From an uncultured Cocleimonas sp. (GTDB taxonomy: Bacteria > Pseudomonadota > Gammaproteobacteria > Thiotrichales > Thiotrichaceae): a stretch of 6,617 nt of DNA. This document shows positions 5,851 through 6,617 of the stretch, piece by piece. Position 1 is the first letter of the stretch; every line of letters begins with the position of its first letter. The translations under genes and the position numbers were made by a program. A model generated the notes under the pieces. The model was not told the DNA's origin and ran no database searches. It saw only the letters and a program-made list of their open reading frames with translations. The stretch is taken from the NCBI GenBank assembly GCA_937974135.1, contig CALJIH010000179.1:1-6617 (forward strand). The letters run 5' to 3'.

Positions 5851-6617
5851 ACCTCAGCCTTTTCCTCCATTAATACACGCACATGCTCCGTCGCAGCCCG
5901 ACCCAAAGACGGTAAATCATAACCCCCTTCTAACATAGAAATTACCCTACCCTCAGCATATCGATCAGCTATCTTGCAAATCTCCTCAGTTGCCCAGATG
6001 TAATCCTCATCTATAAGATTAAATCCACCCATACTATCTTCTTGGTGCGCATCAAAGCCCGCAGAGATAAAAATCAATTCAGGTTTGAACTCCGTTAACT
6101 CTGGTAACCATTGGGTTAATATTGCTGCTCTGAACACACTTCCATTGGTTCCTGCAGGAAGGGGGACGTTGACTACTTTTGATTTAATCGATTGACCCGC
6201 ATAACCCGGGTAGTAAGGATGTTGATAGGTAGAACAAAAAAGTACTCTATGTTCGTTTGCGAGAATATCTTCAGTGCCATTCCCATGGTGCACATCAAAA
6301 TCAACAATCGCGACACGCTCTAGCTCATATGTTTCGAGCGCATGCATAGCAGCTATAGCGATATTATTGAAAAAACAAAAACCCATCGCTTTATTATGCT
6401 CGGCATGATGCCCTGGGGGTCTAACATTACAAAATGCGCGCTTAACCTTATTCTGCATAACCATATCAGTTGCCTGAATTCCTGCCCCTGCTGCGCGTAA
6501 CGCCGCTTCAAGCGTATATGGATTCATTGTTGTATCAGCATCAATTTGGAAAAAACCCTCACTTGGTCCTTTCACAAACAGATTGTCTATAAATGCTTTA
6601 TCGTGCGCCCGTGCTAA
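5847..6617 (-). CDS. Histone deacetylase-family amidohydrolase, partial (N-terminus beyond window)
   Basis: The frame stays open to the window edge and encodes 256 residues, beginning LARAHDKAFIDNLF. About 50 N-terminal residues of this roughly 300-residue family are missing. Numbered from the window edge, it carries RPPGHHA (66-72), MGFCFFNN, and DFDVHHGNG with zinc ligands Asp108 and His110. The third zinc ligand, Asp189, is in SAGFDAH, and the transition-state tyrosine, Tyr233, is in EGGYDL. All catalytic residues of the zinc deacetylase fold in this part are present, so it should be active. Bacterial members deacetylate small molecules such as acetylpolyamines, or acetyl-lysine; the substrate here cannot be told. 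It is transcribed against the DUF3565-type gene, sharing stop-codon bases 5848-5849, and is probably unrelated to the hydroxyproline operon. Confidence 0.93.
   Translation of the reverse strand, partial: LARAHDKAFIDNLFVKGPSEGFFQIDADTTMNPYTLEAALRAAGAGIQATDMVMQNKVKRAFCNVRPPGHHAEHNKAMGFCFFNNIAIAAMHALETYELERVAIVDFDVHHGNGTEDILANEHRVLFCSTYQHPYYPGYAGQSIKSKVVNVPLPAGTNGSVFRAAILTQWLPELTEFKPELIFISAGFDAHQEDSMGGFNLIDEDYIWATEEICKIADRYAEGRVISMLEGGYDLPSLGRAATEHVRVLMEEKAEV

Noticed and set aside
6573..6575. GTG as the start of the minus-strand deacetylase
   Set aside because: The frame continues upstream to the window edge with family-like sequence (LARAHDKAFIDNLF), so the gene is cut by the window rather than starting here.

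Overview
The window looks like a moderately AT-rich bacterial chromosome segment, most likely from a gammaproteobacterium and perhaps a marine one. This rests on the coding style, a DUF3565-type small protein, and short GACACC...-type intergenic repeats. I cannot name a genus from the sequence. No RNA gene, insertion sequence, CRISPR array or phage gene is visible. Coding density is high and no gene-free stretch exceeds about 90 bases.

Layout: a 90-base leader with one solo repeat arm (3-24) precedes a short-chain dehydrogenase/reductase (SDR) homologue (91-789) whose canonical YxxxK catalytic motif appears to be replaced. A perfect 22-bp hairpin made of the same repeat (804-855) then separates it from four tightly packed plus-strand genes: a DapA/NAL-family lyase (882-1760), an aldehyde dehydrogenase (1792-3267), a proline racemase superfamily enzyme (3305-4345) and a DadA-like FAD amino acid oxidoreductase (4350-5600). 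A third, diverged repeat arm (5610-5630) follows. The window ends with a small DUF3565-type gene (5641-5850) that converges on a minus-strand histone-deacetylase-family gene (5847-6617, N-terminus beyond the window). Their stop codons overlap.

Together the four central enzymes match every step of bacterial trans-4-hydroxy-L-proline catabolism. The racemase-like enzyme epimerises the substrate to cis-4-hydroxy-D-proline. The FAD enzyme oxidises this to pyrroline-4-hydroxy-2-carboxylate. The DapA-family enzyme deaminates and dehydrates it to 2-oxoglutarate semialdehyde. The aldehyde dehydrogenase then gives 2-oxoglutarate. Each family assignment is read from motifs; the specific substrate is inferred from the combination of families. 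No transporter or dedicated regulator is in the window, and the role of the SDR-like protein is unknown.

The least ordinary features are the repeat family that brackets both the SDR gene and the operon, the SDR lacking its usual catalytic Tyr/Lys, and the Ser/Cys (rather than Cys/Cys) catalytic pair of the racemase-like enzyme.
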